Shown: positions 1 through 12,860, numbered from the stretch's first letter. The stretch: DNA of 64,000 nucleotides from Tachypleus tridentatus (GCF_004210375.1 NC_134830.1:4836001-4900000); one strand, 5' to 3'. Translations and numbers: made by a program. Notes: a model not told the origin generated them from the letters alone.

Positions 1-57
1 TTTTCTACAAATGTTTTTTAATGTAGTTAATAACAAAATAATGTTACTATTTAACTC

Positions 58-300
58 GTTTAGATCTAGTGGTTAGAGAGCTCACTCGCAGTGTGAGGAT
101 CGTGGGTTTGAATCCCTGTTCCACCAAACCTTCTCCTCCTTTCAGCCAAGGGGGCGTTATCAATTCCACTTGTCGTTGGTAAAATAGTAATCCAAGAGTT
201 GGTGGTGAGTGGTGATAACTAGCTGTCTTCTCTTTCAATGCTACGTTAGGGACGGTTAACGCAGATAGCCCTCATGTAGCTTTGAGCGAAATTCAAAATA
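58..300 (+). repeat. tRNA-derived SINE (long family), near full length
   Basis: It has a tRNA-like head (box A region TAGTGGTTAGAG, box B GGTTTGAATCCC), then a body shared with other copies in the window (CCTTTCAGCC, CCAAGAGTTGG, ATAGCCCTCATGTAGCTTTG) and an end near GCGAAATTCAAAA. Box A/B imply RNA polymerase III ancestry. Confidence 0.8.
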
Positions 301-1392
301 CGCACTTCATTGGTTGTTTATATCAAATTATAAATTAGCAAGTAAAAAGTTAAAGGAACTGAAATATTTAAGAACTGTGAAGGCGAATTATATTAATATG
401 AATTAAATTATTTTAAATATACATTAATTTACCTTAAAAAAGAAGACGTTCTGGTATCATAATGGCGGCTGCAGATGAAAGACTTTGATAAAGAATCTTG
501 AGATGCCAACTGAACAACAGTTGAGAGAAAGAACTCTGACTTCAGCTGTAGGTTACTTGATCATTGGACGGGGGGATATTCATTTCTTGTTGCAATATAG
601 AATTATTGGACACAAGTACCGTTTCAAACAATGCTGAAGCAGTTGCACTGTGGTCAGTATGACCTCAGCTGCTCTGAGTAGCTTAAACTGGTGGAGCTTG
701 TATTAAACCTGGAAACCAACTTGTATATTTGTAACAATAGGTTGTATCCAGTGTTTTTATAGCTGATTCAAACAAACACAGAACTTCCACTTCACAGTAT
801 GTGCCTGTAATGACACAAAGATGAGGTAGTGAATTTCTTGTGGGTATTAGTGTAACCATGACTATTTGATTTTGTAACGTGTGTCGAGCATTTCAACTGA
901 AGTCACTACATTGGTCAATTAACGAATAATTGACATTAGTGTAGAGGGGAGTTTCTAACATTGTCTTGACAACATTACTGACCAAATCTCTAATTTTGGT
1001 TTGTACAATGGTCTCTTAGAATGGACCTACAAAAAAGTTGTCCGTCAGTTTTGTTCATGTGGACTACAAAGATCCCTCCAGTGCTGATCAGAGTGAGTCT
1101 ATGTTTGAGAAAATTTTTCATATATGCAAGGGGTGTTTCATGGTGTGTTCAATCTATTTTATTAACACCATCTGCTAAGAGAACCAACTCACAAAATACA
1201 TTGTCTTCTGTCTGTAACAGTTATTTATCCAATTGTTGGCATCATAACATTGATAGTCGGAAATTATAGAACGTCAGCCATTCATCTGCAAGTGAAATGG
1301 TTATGAACATTGTAAAGAGAACAAAAGTGGAACACAGAATGCGATAATTAATACCAATAATATTATATCACGGTCAAGAAGAAGCATAAACA
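301..1392. other. No gene recognised
   Basis: AT-rich sequence. The longest open frame (1021-1269, 82 aa) has no domain I recognise and no supporting neighbours. Nothing else can be supported. Confidence 0.5.
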
Positions 1393-1584
1393 CCATTCTG
1401 AAGTCTCTAGTTAAAGATCTAACAGTCTGAACTAATTACACCATTCTGAAGTCTCTAGTTAAAGATCTAACAGTCTGAACTAATTACACCATTCTGAAGT
1501 CTCTAGTTAAAGATCTAACAGTCTGAACTAATTACACCATTCTGAAGTCTCTAGTTAAAGATCTAACAGTCTGAACTAATTACA
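1393..1584. repeat. Minisatellite, 48-bp unit x 4
   Basis: Four near-identical 48-bp units, each starting CCATTCTGAAGTCTCTAG and ending CTAATTACA. Confidence 0.95.
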
Positions 1585-2237
1585 TAGACAGAACATTATT
1601 GAATCCTCGTGTATCTGAACAGCAGAGATGTTTCAATACACAACACGAGAAATCAACATTAGGTATACGATTCTAGGCAAAATGTGTACCATTCACCAAT
1701 ATCTTTGTTTGAGCAGTTTGTTTGTTTTATGTTTACGTCATGTAGTGGGTTTCACTGTTCCTATATGTCAAATATAGCATGGGAGGCGTAGCAGCTTACG
1801 ATGGTCGTTGTGTGCTGCTACAGATACACTAAAGGTGGCGTCATGTTTTGAAAGTGTGTGTTGGCTAATATTTGATGTGTGTATGTGTCTTGAGTAACAT
1901 GTGAACCTTTTTTTTAATTGTGTGTACAAATATAAAATATGCAAGAATGCAATGTTTTGGCAAATAAATAATTTGACACAAGGAATACATTAGATCTAAT
2001 TTAGAAAGATTATATTCTATGTTTTCTTTATGCTGTTAAAAGAACATTTTTGGTCTAACATTCATCTGGAATGGTAGTTGGCTTTTGATTTTTTACTAAG
2101 AGAGAGAAACATAAAATTCGAAAGATTATCTACGTCACATCAGGTATGAAAACGGCGGACCCAGTTGTTATGTTTTTGTTGATGAAAGTATATTTTACAT
2201 TTCAGACAACTAGAATATTCATAAATATTTGGACATT
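1585..2237. other. No gene recognised
   Basis: Low-GC unique-looking sequence with no coding or RNA gene that I can support. Confidence 0.5.
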
Positions 2238-2368
2238 TTGTTTGTTTGTTTTAGAATTAAGCACAATTATACACAATATGATGTCTGTGCTACGCTCACT
2301 ACGGGTATCGAAACCCAGTTTCTAGCGGCGTGAGTCCACAGACATACTTCAGTGCTACTGAGGGGCGC
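2238..2368 (-). repeat. Short tRNA-derived SINE, minus strand
   Basis: Read on the minus strand it has CCCCTCAGTAGCACTGAAG, then GGGTTTCGATACCCG (box B-like), then AGCACAGA... and a tail ending in AAACAAACAAA. It is the same family as 12861-12985. Confidence 0.75.
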
Positions 2369-2859
2369 ATTGGGACAAAGTCTTTATGAAGAATGGGAAA
2401 AATAATAGAGTATCTACAACTGTTTTTTATTTGGAAATATATACGAATCGAATATACAACAACTACCTTGTTATACACTAATTAATTATCAATAACAATT
2501 ATTTGTAACATTATAAGATGATATTAAGGTAGCTAAACAAATGTCACCTTGGATTTCTTTTTGAGATCAGATATTATTTTACATATATAAATTATATGCA
2601 ATATATTTATAGGATTATATGTAATATAGCGTGTGTTATTAAACTCAGTCTCTATGATGAACAGACAGGTCACAAAGATACTCATTAAAAAGTAATTAGC
2701 TTAATTTCAGCTATCTGTGTCAGACAAACAAATGAAAGTGACGCAAGTACCAAGTGGACACAGAGTTAAGAAAGAGAAAAGTTGGATAATTTAATCCACG
2801 TTGTAGTAACATGGAGGCGAATAAAGGTGAGGAGATAGAGCGTACGATTTGATACGATT

Positions 2860-2925
2860 TATGTATCTTCACGAAATTTGGCAAACTTTCAGTAAACATT
2901 ATAAGTTTTTTATACAAAAAAATAC
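2860..2925 (+). repeat. Fragment of the piggyBac-like repeat family
   Basis: The stretch TGTATCTTCACGAAATTTGG followed by TTTCAGTAAACATTATAAG and TTTTTTATACA matches the start of the elements at 14847, 36827 and 45476. Confidence 0.55.
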
Positions 2926-3048
2926 CTGTGCATAACTGGTCAACACCGAAGAACCGGTTTGGGGTAACAGGTTTTCTTGGAAATTGTGATCAAGTGTGCA
3001 ACAAACTGAAAAGCCAACTATGGATTTTATTTCGTTTTTGTTTTTATA

Positions 3049-3303
3049 GAATTTCGCGCAAAGCTGCACGAGGACTATCTGCGCTAGCCGTCCCTAATTT
3101 CGCAGTTTAAGACTAGAGGGAAGGCAGCTAGTCATCACCACTCACCACAAACTCTTGGGCTACTCTTTTACCAACGAATAGTGGGATTGACCGCACATTA
3201 TAACACCCCCACGGCTGAAAGGGCGAGCATGTTTGGTGCGACTGCGATTCGAACCTGCGACCCTCAGATTACGAGTCAAACGCCTTAACCCACCTGGCCT
3301 CCA
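3049..3303 (-). repeat. tRNA-derived SINE (long family), full length, minus strand
   Basis: The minus strand reads GAGGCCAGGTGGGTTAAGGC, then a box B (GGTTCGAATCGCAG), CCTTTCAGCCGTGGGGG, CCCAAGAGTTTG, and ends GCGCGAAATTCT. This is the cleanest full copy of the family in the window. Confidence 0.85.
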
Positions 3304-3537
3304 ACTTTAGAAGATCAATTTATTTTGGATATAGATTTCTGTGAGTTTGTAATGGGGTAAGTGTTTTGACAAGTGCAATATAAAAAATAATGTGAACTCC
3401 TACTATATCAAGGCAATGTGTTCCACCGAGAGAAGACATTACTCTACTTACGAAGAGTTACTAATTGTTTTTCGAGTCCTAAATTATTCATCATCTATAT
3501 GAGTAACACTAATTAACACGTTGAATAAATCATGCAG

Positions 3538-3757
3538 GGTCCGGCATGGCCAGGTGGTTAAGGCACTCGACTCGTAACCTGAGGGTCACGGATTTGAATC
3601 CCAGTCACACCAAACATGCTCGTCCTTTCAATCCAAGACTTGGCGGTGGGTAGTAATGACCAGCTGCCTTGCCTCTAGTCTTACACTGCTAAATTAGGGA
3701 CGGCGAGCGCAGATAACTCTCGTGTAGCTTTGCGCGAAATTAGAAAACAAACAAAAA
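3538..3757 (+). repeat. tRNA-derived SINE (long family), internally deleted
   Basis: It starts GGTCCGGCATGGCCAGGTGG, has box B-like ATTTGAATCCC, and ends GCGCGAAATTAG with an AAACAAACAAA tail. It lacks part of the central body (the GTGGGGGCGTTATAATG to GTAGCC segment) seen in other copies. Confidence 0.85.
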
Positions 3758-3897
3758 ATTCATGCAACACTGAAGTGGCTGGCGAATATTTACAATTCAG
3801 AAAGACAAACAGTAAAATGACTTCAAATACTCCAGTAGTACAGCTTTAGCATCATTCATTACCCTCTTAGAAACCATTGAACACATCATTCTAAAGA

Positions 3898-4887
3898 CTG
3901 AGGCACTGTGGAAAACACAAGATAGAAAAGACTGCCAACTTAATGTGAGGCACTGTGGAAAACACAAGACAGAAAAGACTGCCAACTTAAAGTGAGGCAC
4001 TGTGGAAAACACGAGACAGAAAAGACTTCCAACTTAATGTGAGGCACAATGAAAAACACGAGACAGAAAAGACTTCCAACTTAATGTGAGGCACTATGGA
4101 AAACACGAGACAGAGAAGACTTTCAACTTAAAGTGAGGCACTATGAAAAACACGAGACAGAAAAGACTGTCAAGTTAATGTGAGGCACTATGAAAAACAC
4201 GAGACAGAAAAGACTGCTAACTTAAAGTGAGGCACTGTGGAAAACACAAGATATGAAAGACTGCCACCTTAATGTGAAGCACTATGAAAAACACAAGACA
4301 GAAAAGACTTCCAACTTAATGTGAGGCACTATGAAAAACACGAGACAGAAAAGACTTCCACCTTAATGTGAAGCACTATGGAAAACACAGGATAGAAAAG
4401 ACTGCCACCTAAAAGTGAGGCACTATGGAAAGCACAAGACAGAAAAGACTTCCAACTTAATGTGAGGCACTATGAAAAACACGAGACAGAAAAGACTGCC
4501 AACTTAATGTGAGGCACTATGAAAAACACAAGATAGAAAAGACTGCCACCTAAAAGTGAGGCACTATGAAAAACACAAGATAGAAAATACTGCCACCTAA
4601 AAGTGAGGCACTATGGAAAACACAGGATAGAAAAGACTGCCACCTAAAAGTGAGGCACTATGGAAAACACAAGATAAAAAAGACTGCCACCTAAAAGTGA
4701 GGCGCTATGGAAAACACAAGATGGAAAAGACTGCCACCTAAAAGTGAGGCACTATGGAAAACACAAGATAGAAAAGACTGCCACCTAAAAGTGAGGCACT
4801 ATGGAAAACACAAGATAGAAAAGACTGCCAACTTTAAAGTGAGGCACTATGGAAAACACAAGATAGAAAAGACTGCCACCTAAAAGT
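3898..4887. repeat. Minisatellite, 47-bp unit x about 21
   Basis: Unit like GAGGCACTATGGAAAACACA + AGATAGAAAAGACTGCCA + CCTAAAAGT. Two subtypes alternate and then sort: AACTTAATGT-type units dominate the left, CCTAAAAGT-type units the right. Confidence 0.95.
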
Positions 4888-5101
4888 AAAACACAAAGAA
4901 ATCCATAAAATAACATACATAAGTAAAAATGAAGAACTCGTGTGATCTAACAAACAATTAAAAGACGCTCAGTAAAAAATACAAGTTTGAAACCAGTTAT
5001 TTAGCACATCAAGAATACTACAGAAAAATATTAATGGTAGACAGTTGTTTCATACAATCTAAAGAAAAAAGAAAGAAACCGTAAAATTAACTACACCAGT
5101 A

Positions 5102-6530
5102 TGGGTTGAGAAATTGTTTTATGTAGAGGAGCGAACAACATTTCGACCTTCTTCGGTCATTGTCAGGTTCACAAAAAAAGAAAGATGTAACTGACCGATA
5201 GCTGACCACATGTTTAAATGGGGTTGTGTAACTGAGTGTAGGAATGTAGAGGGTGTGCTTAGATGTTTGATTATATTTATTAATATAGGTATAAAGGTGT
5301 TCCTTTGTACTGGTTTATTTTGGGCTTGAGTTGTTGTATAAGTAAGGCTTCTTTAATTTTGCGTTTGTTTATGTTTGTTTCTCTATTTAGTATTTGAGTG
5401 TTTTCTATGGTTATGTTGTGTTTATTTGATTTTCAGTGTTCGAAAACGTGTAAAGGTGACTTTTTATGTTCTTTAAATCTGGTTTCCATTTTTATACTTG
5501 TTTCTTCAAGATAGAAGTCGTGGCAGTTATCACATTGTATTTTATAAATAATGTTGGTGTTGTATAGGATTTTCTTCATTATTTCGATGTATTCATTCGT
5601 GTTCATTATGACTATAGCGTTACCTTTATCTGCTTTTAGAATTTTTTTGTCTTCTTTTAGGTTTTTAATGGAATTAATTACTCTTTTTGTAAGACTGTGT
5701 TTTAAGTTTCTGTTTCGTGAAATTATGTTGATGGTTTTACGAGAAAATTATTTGAAAAAAATCGTATAAGATGTTGTTTTTAGGTGTTTCTGGAAAATAT
5801 TAATTTTTAATTTTTTCTGGGAAGTTTAGCTGTCGGATGTCAATAAAATTGTCTAAGTTGTCTTCTTTCTGTTGGTTGTGTTTGGTTGTTTTCTTGATTT
5901 TGTTTTCTGTAGAAAGTATCACAAGTCTCCTTGGTCTTCTAACCATGTTTTGATTTCTATGGTTGGAATGTACCTAGGTGCTATTGCGAAGTTGAGTCCT
6001 TTGTTAAGTAGTTGTATCTCGTCTGTGTTTAATTGTCGGTCGGATCTGTTAATTATGAGGTTAGTCAACGGTTTGTCGTGTTGGTATCTTTTCTGTTGTT
6101 TCCATCTTAGTTTTTCTAGTTTTTGTTGTGGCAGATCTTTTTGTCCATGTCATTCTTAGTATTGATTTGGTTTATGTTTCGTTGTATAAGTCCGTAAATT
6201 TCTGGTTTAATGCAGCATGCCAGTTGATGGTCTAGGTTCATTTTTTGTTTATGTACGTGATGTAGTTCTTTGTATTTCATGTTCAAAGTGGCTTTAAGTA
6301 GTTTTCTCTGTAAATTTTAAATAATGTTCGTGCATTGATTAAATTTTTTTGATAGTTTTAGCTTTACAAAGTTAGGGGTTAGTTGTTCCTTTTCACTTTG
6401 TTGAATGAAATAGATGTCATTTCTTCTATTGATAATTCTTTGGTTTAAGTTTCTTAGTAAGTTTCTTAGAGCGTCTACTGTAAATAGTTGTGTTATGTAT
6501 GTCAGTTCAGACATAAATTACAAATTTATA
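5102..6530 (-). mobile_element. Penelope-like retroelement, minus-strand copy lacking the reverse transcriptase core
   Basis: Read on the minus strand it gives the N-terminal part of a Penelope-type protein (from about 6514), then the conserved KADKGNA-type start of the RT region near 5620, then passes straight to the GIY-YIG part (KIQCDNCHDFY near 5540) and the same terminal sequence as the plus-strand copy. The RT core present in the neighbour is missing, so this is an internally deleted copy. It cannot be active on its own. Confidence 0.8.
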
Positions 6531-6536
6531 TTTTCC

Positions 6537-8516
6537 ATAAACACCTAAAAACATCTTAAACGATTTTTTCAAAGAATTTTCTCACAAAACCAATCAACAT
6601 AATTTCACGAAACAGGAAATTAAAAAACAATCTTACAAAAAGAGACATTAATTCCATTAAAAACCTAAAACAAGACAAAAACATAAAAATTCTAAACGCA
6701 GATAAGGGTTGAGCTATAGTCATAATGAACACGAATGAATACATTCAAAAAAATGAAGAACATCCTATCAGACACGAACAAATTTAAACCAATACACATA
6801 AATCTAACAAAGACACATGAAACGCAACTAAACAAATTACTACTAAAAATGAAAAAAGCCAACACAATTTCACAAACACTTTATTTCTACCTACGTAAAC
6901 CGACTCACGCACACCGCAAATATACGGCATCCCCTAACCTCATAAACCAGTTTGTCCATTACGACCAATAATGTCCATATATGAATCGTTTAATTATAAT
7001 CTTGGTAAATACATAACATGGCCAATCTACAAATATGTAATATCAATCAGCTCATTCATCAAAGACTCTTTTAATTTCAAGTCTAATCTAAATCAACCTA
7101 ATCATAAAGCCTTAATGGCCAGTTTCGATGTTATAAACCTCTTTACAGAAGTCCCAACCGCTGAAGCCTGCAATATAGCCTTAGAACTATATATCCGAGA
7201 TCCTAACCCATCTATAGACATTCCCAGCAACCAATTAGCAACCCTCATAGAATTCACCACGATAAACACAAACTTCATGTTCAACAACCAAACTATATAC
7301 GAACAAATGGCCTAAGCATGGACAACCCAGTATCACCAGTTCTAGCCAATATTTTTTATGACACAAGTTGAAACACAAGCAATTAACACAGCATTACATC
7401 CACCACTATACTGGTACAGATATGTAGATGACACGGTTGCGGAATTCACATCTACAGAACACACACTTAATTTTTTCAATCTCATTAACTCTACACATCC
7501 CAACATTAACTTCACATGTGAACAGGAAGAAAGCAATCAAACATCATTTCTTAATCTCAAAATTACAAGAACCGACACACAATTTAAAACAGAAATCCAC
7601 CGAAAAATCACCCATACTGAACTATACATTCCTTGGGACTCAGCACATGAAACAAAACAAAAACTCAACATTCTAAGAAACCAAATAAACACAGCCATAA
7701 AACTATGTTCACCAGATAAAATTAACGATGAATTAGACAAAATAAAACAATGCTCCATCAACATCAATAAGTTTCCTCCACAAACCATAGAAAACATTAT
7801 ATGCACACACCAAGACAAAAAGCAAAATCAACCAACAAAAGTAAATATATCTCACGAATCAAAAACTCACGCAACCATATACTGCTGCATACCTTATATT
7901 CCCGACATCAGCAGACAAATATCCAACATTTGGCAAAAACTAGTAACAAAATATGACATTCCAGTTAATACCAAATTTATTCAAAAACCCGGCACAAAAC
8001 TGAGGTCTATACTATGTAAAAACTACACTGACAAACACCACACCAACATTATTTATAAAATACAATGTGATAACTGCCACGACTTCTATATTGGAGAAAC
8101 AAGTAGAAAAATGGAAACCAGATTCAAAGAACACAAAAAGCCACCTTCACACGTTTTCGAACACTGAAAATCAAAAAACACAACATAACCATAGAAAACA
8201 CCCAAAAACTAAATAAAAACAAACGAAAATTAAAAATAACTTTACTGATACAACAACTAAAGCTCAAAATAAACCAGTACAAATGAACCCCTTTATATCT
8301 ATATTAATAAATATAATCAAACATCTAAGCACGCCCTCTACTTTAAACACTCAATTACACCACTCCCTTCAAACATGTGGTCAGCTATCGGTCAGTTATC
8401 TCTTTCGTTTTTTGTGAACCTGACGATGACCGAAGAAGGTCGATACGTTGTTCGCTCCTCTACATAAAGGTTTTTCTAAACCTTTCCAGCCGTTTTTACA
8501 TATATATTTTTCTCTA
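6537..8516 (+). mobile_element. Penelope-like retroelement, plus-strand copy with RT and GIY-YIG parts
   Basis: Penelope-like elements copy themselves with a telomerase-related reverse transcriptase joined to a GIY-YIG nuclease. Visible parts: an N-terminal RT segment with NADKG, RT motif A (FDVINLFTEVP near 7124-7156), RT motif C RYVDD (7418-7432), and a C-terminal GIY-YIG-like domain (IIYKIQC...DFYIGETSRK, about 8045-8115). The longest open stretch is 7358-8167. The 5' end is cut off compared with the neighbouring copy. The coding region is broken in a few places and looks inactive. Confidence 0.88.
8414..8465 (+). ncRNA. Hammerhead-ribozyme-like core in the Penelope terminal region
   Basis: CTGACGA (fits CUGANGA) is followed by GACC-GAAGAA-GGTC, which folds as a short stem II, then GATACG where a hammerhead needs GAAAC, then a possible very short stem III before CGCTCC. 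Hammerheads are known in the terminal repeats of Penelope-like elements. The A-to-T change in the GAAA core suggests this copy is inactive. Other copies lie at 5125-5172 and 14137-14182 on the minus strand. Confidence 0.45.
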
Positions 8517-8718
8517 CAAGTGGATTTTCTTGTCATCACAAATTATTACACCAGTGTTATGTCGGAGAACCACTTGAAAGATCTGCAGTCATTGTACTTG
8601 GTCTTTTGCACAAATTAATCATCAAAGTAAATATATCATGGTTGTAGTAGAATATTTCATCAAATAACCAGCAGCGTATGTTGTTTTAAACAAGGAGATA
8701 GAAACTCTACAAAGGCCA
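8517..8718. other. Spacer between Penelope element and 49-bp array
   Basis: No gene or repeat recognised. Confidence 0.5.
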
Positions 8719-10039
8719 TTTGTTTCAAGATTTGTGGTACCTCTGTAAGTTCATTCATATCGGACAATTTGTTTCAAGATTTATGGTGCCTCTGTAAGTT
8801 CATTCATATCAGACAATTTGTTTCAAGATTTGTGGTGCCTCTGTAAGTTCATTCATATCAGACAATTTGTTTCAAGATTTGTGGTGCCTCTGTAGATTCA
8901 TTCATATCAGACAATTTGTTTCAAGATTTGTGGTGCCTCTGTAAGTTCATTCATATCAGACAATTTGTTTCAAGATTTGTGGTGCCTCTGTAGGTTCATT
9001 CATATCAGACAATTTGTTTCAAGATTTGTGGTGCCTCTGTAGGTTCATTCATATCAGACAATTTGTTTCAAGATTTGTGGTGCCTCTGTAAGTTCATTCA
9101 TATCAGACAACTTGTTTCAAGATTTGTGGTGCCTGTGTAAGTTCATTCATATCAGACAATTTGTTTCAAGATTTGTGGTGCCTCTGTAAGTTCATTCATA
9201 TCAGACAATTTGTTTCAAGATTTGTGGTGCCTCTGTAAGTTCATTCATATTAGACTATTTGTTTCAAGATTTGTGGTGCCTCTGTAAGTTCATTCATATC
9301 AGACCATTTGTTTCAAGATTTGTGGTGCCTCTGTAAGTTCATTCATATCAGACAATTTGTTTCAAGATTTGTGGTGCCTCTGTAAGTTCATTCATATCAG
9401 ACAATTTGTTTCAAGATTTGTGGTGCCTCTGTAAGTTCATTCATATCAGACAATTTGTTTCAAGATTTGTGGTGCCTCTGTAGGTTCATTCATATCAGAC
9501 TATTTGTTTCAAGATTTGTGGTGCCTCTGTAAGTTCATTCATATCAGACAATTTGTTTCAAGATTTGTGGTGCCTCTGTAGGTTCATTCATATCAGACAA
9601 TTTGTTTCAAGATTTGTGGTGCCTCTGTAGGTTCATTCATATCAGACAATTTGTTTCAAGATTTGTGGTGCCTCTGTAAGTTCATTCATATCAGACAACT
9701 TGTTTCAAGATTTGTGGTGCCTGTGTAAGTTCATTCATATCAGACAATTTGTTTCAAGATTTGTGGTGCCTCTGTAAGTTCATTCATATCAGACAATTTG
9801 TTTCAAGATTTGTGGTGCCTCTGTAAGTTCATTCATATTAGACTATTTGTTTCAAGATTTGATATGCCTCTGTAAGTTCATTCATATCAGACCATTTGTT
9901 TCAAGATTTGTGGTGCCTCTGTAAGTTCATTCATATCAGACAATTTGTTTCAAGATTTGTGGTGCCTGTGTAAGTTCATTCATATCAGACAATTTGTTTC
10001 AAGATTTGTGGTGCCTCTGTAAGTGTATTCATATCAGAG
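8719..10039. repeat. Minisatellite, 49-bp unit x about 27
   Basis: Unit like TTTGTTTCAAGATTTGTGG + TGCCTCTGTAAGTTCATTC + ATATCAGACAA. Rare variants (ACTTGTTTC with GCCTGTGTAAG; ATTAGACTATTT) recur 588 bp apart (12 units), showing a higher-order duplication. Confidence 0.97.
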
Positions 10040-10088
10040 ATGAAACCTTGAAGTAGCCATATTTGCAGTGATATTTCACTATCTTAAA

Positions 10089-10494
10089 GTTTAAAAGATG
10101 AGTACCACAGCCATTAATTATTTAAAAGATGAGTACCACAACCATTAGTTATTTAAAAGATGAGTACCACAGCCATTAGTTATTTAAAAGATGAGTACCA
10201 CAACCATTAGTTATTTAAAAGATGAGTACCACAACCATTAGTTATTTAAAAGATGAGTACCACAACCATTAGTTATTTAAAAGATGAGTACCACAGCCAT
10301 TAGTTATTTAAAAGATGAGTACCACAGCCATTAGTTATTTAAAAGATGAGTACCACAACCATTAGTTATTTAAAAGATGAGTACCACAACCATTAGTTAT
10401 TTAAAAGATGAGTACCACAGCCATTAGTTATTTAAAAGATGAGTACCACAACCATTAATTATTTAAAAGATGAGTACCACAACCATTAGTTATT
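10089..10494. repeat. Minisatellite, 31-bp unit x 13
   Basis: Unit TTATTTAAAAGATGAGTACC + ACAACCATTAG, varying mainly at CAACC/CAGCC. It begins about 50 bp after the 49-bp array. Confidence 0.97.
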
Positions 10495-12857
10495 CAGTTA
10501 GTTTTTCGTAGCCACTATCAATGTTTAGGTCTCATCGGGTCACGTGCTACTTAGACCTCTTTATTCCTCCTGCACTGATGTTATAGGACTCTGTTGAATA
10601 TTAAGTGTAACACTACACTTTCAGGACAGTGTCCATGCAGGTATCGTCATTATTATTCTAATATGTCCAGGCGTTTCGCTTCTTCAAATCGGGATTGCAA
10701 GTCTGTATTGACACGAACTGCTTATTTCACATAAAACACACACTTCGCTAGCAGCACCGACTAAGAAAAGTTCATGTAATTATCTTTTACGTATTTTTAG
10801 GTTAGTGCCGAAATACCGTCATCTTACTGGTTTACTGTTAAGTGCCCTTGTTAAATGTTTATTTATCAAATATATATTCACTGGTGAGAAGGGCTTAAGC
10901 CTATTATCATCATGTACGCGGAAGCGATATAGTTCACACAGTGAATCGTTTTTTTGTTTGCGAAGTAGTTAAGTGAATTTTTTAGGAGTTTATCGAATAT
11001 GGCCTATATGTTTGCATAATTGTGCAAAAATTTTGTTGATGTATTTCTGGGCATTTTGTATGCTGTTGTGAATATGGCGTTTTGTATTGATTGAAGTAAT
11101 CTTAGTTGATTCTGTGTTTATCCAAACCGAAGTTGTATATGTAAGCGTTGCATATTTTATTGTTTTCTGGGGAAGTATGATAGTCCAAATTATTTATGAA
11201 AGATTGTTTATACGGCTTCTCCATGTTACTCCAAAGAGTTCAGCTGATATTGTGATTTGAAATACAGTGTGGTGTTCCTGCATGTATGTCTAGTTTTGGT
11301 TGACCTATCTTATGATCGGTTCGTTCTGCAAATACTACTAGGTGATTGTGAGGATGTTATTTTTATCTTTATATTTTTGAAGATATTATTCGATATTGTT
11401 TAATATTGACCTAAGTTATTGGCTACTATTGAGGGGAGTTGTTAAACTTGGAGCATATCGGCGGGTAAAACAAAATACGTGATCTACCTGACTTATGAAT
11501 GAATATTTGTTTGAATATCCTTACCAATACTGTAAGTGTAGTTACCAGTTTGGCCGCCTATTTTTATGCCGTTCCTTATGTCGCCACTTAATTATTTACT
11601 GACACACGTTTGTTCCCTACTTAGGGTATTTTTGATTAAATATATTTACTCATTGTCAATACACACACCAACAAACCACAGCAAGTAAAAAAGTCACTCA
11701 ATAGCACTCAAAATTAGCTTTAGGATTACAACCCTATTACACTGAACAGACCTTTACTTTTCAGAACCAACCAGATAGATACTTTAAAATATATTGCCGT
11801 AGTTTCCCTCTCTTAAACAGTGTTAATAGCATCCTTTATCGTAACGCCATGGAATTTAGATTAACAGTATCTTGTCTTCACCTCCATGCAATCTCTACAG
11901 TCGTATTAAGCATAATTATTTGTGCTTATTGTTTAAGCTAATGTCCTGTGATGCTAAACGCTCTTTAATTAGGATTATTTCATAAAATTTAGTAAATTTG
12001 TGCCGAAAAGTTTGCAATGAATAATCAATGCTAATAACTGTCTAGCTGTATGAAAACTTGAACTAGAAACTGTTATCCTTCTTCGTTTGGCCTAACCAAT
12101 ACTTATGTATATGTACATCATTTCACCTTATTTTCTTCCTTCTCTAAATCAGCCATCTTTAATCTGAATGACAAAAACTATAAACAGAACTTTTTTTTTA
12201 CTCTTAAGTTGTAAAAATGTTAGAACAATAGCTCATGTGACTTTTTTATGCACAGACGTGCGCAAAAATGTTATCAAATTTGGGCTGTTTTTATTGAATA
12301 GCTATGCACATGTGGCTGATATTTATTCCAAATGAGACTCGTAATGGTCGGTTAAAAAATCTATCAGGTACTAAATTTGAAAAAAAAAAAACATAAAAGT
12401 TAAGTAGGTTTTCCTGTTAAATAAAGTTTTCATGCCTTTTGTGCGAAGAAGAACAAAAATGAGAAAATCTCTCAAAGCTGGAGAATGTTACACGTTGGGA
12501 GGTGTTAAATAGATTAAAATCTGATGTGTGAAGTAAGATTCTAACAGAGCATATTCACTGAAAATATGTGATCGTTTGGATTACCACAGCTAAAGAAATT
12601 GGAAAATCACTAAACTATCACTCCTGTTGATAATACATAGTGTGTCTTGTTGGTTTTTCTTTGTGTGTGTTTTTTAAGTCGCAAGACACACTGCCGACTG
12701 TGTGTCTTGATTATTTTATTGAAACCTTGAAACTGTAAAATATGTTTATTTGTAAGTTAGTCCTAATAATATAAGTGAACAAGTAATTGTTGCATATGAA
12801 ATTTGTGTGAATTTAGGTCTGCAACTGTGTGCAAGGGATAATTTCTTATAGCCAATG
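10495..12857. other. No gene recognised
   Basis: AT-rich sequence of 2.4 kb. I see no long open frame, RNA gene or clear transposon. It could contain the presenilin promoter or an upstream non-coding exon, but nothing in it proves that. Confidence 0.5.
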
Positions 12858-12860
12858 CCC

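Noticed and set aside
61-135. Possible tRNA gene
   Set aside because: Box A and B are present, but the sequence continues into the SINE body shared with several other copies; it is a SINE head.
1021-1269. 82-codon open frame as a small gene
   Set aside because: No recognised domain, no homology I know of, and the length is expected by chance in 64 kb on six frames.
5872-6159. 95-codon plus-strand open frame
   Set aside because: It is the antisense of the minus-strand Penelope copy.
8719-10494. Possible CRISPR-like arrays (regular repeats)
   Set aside because: Units are head-to-tail without unique spacers, and the surrounding gene is animal; these are minisatellites.
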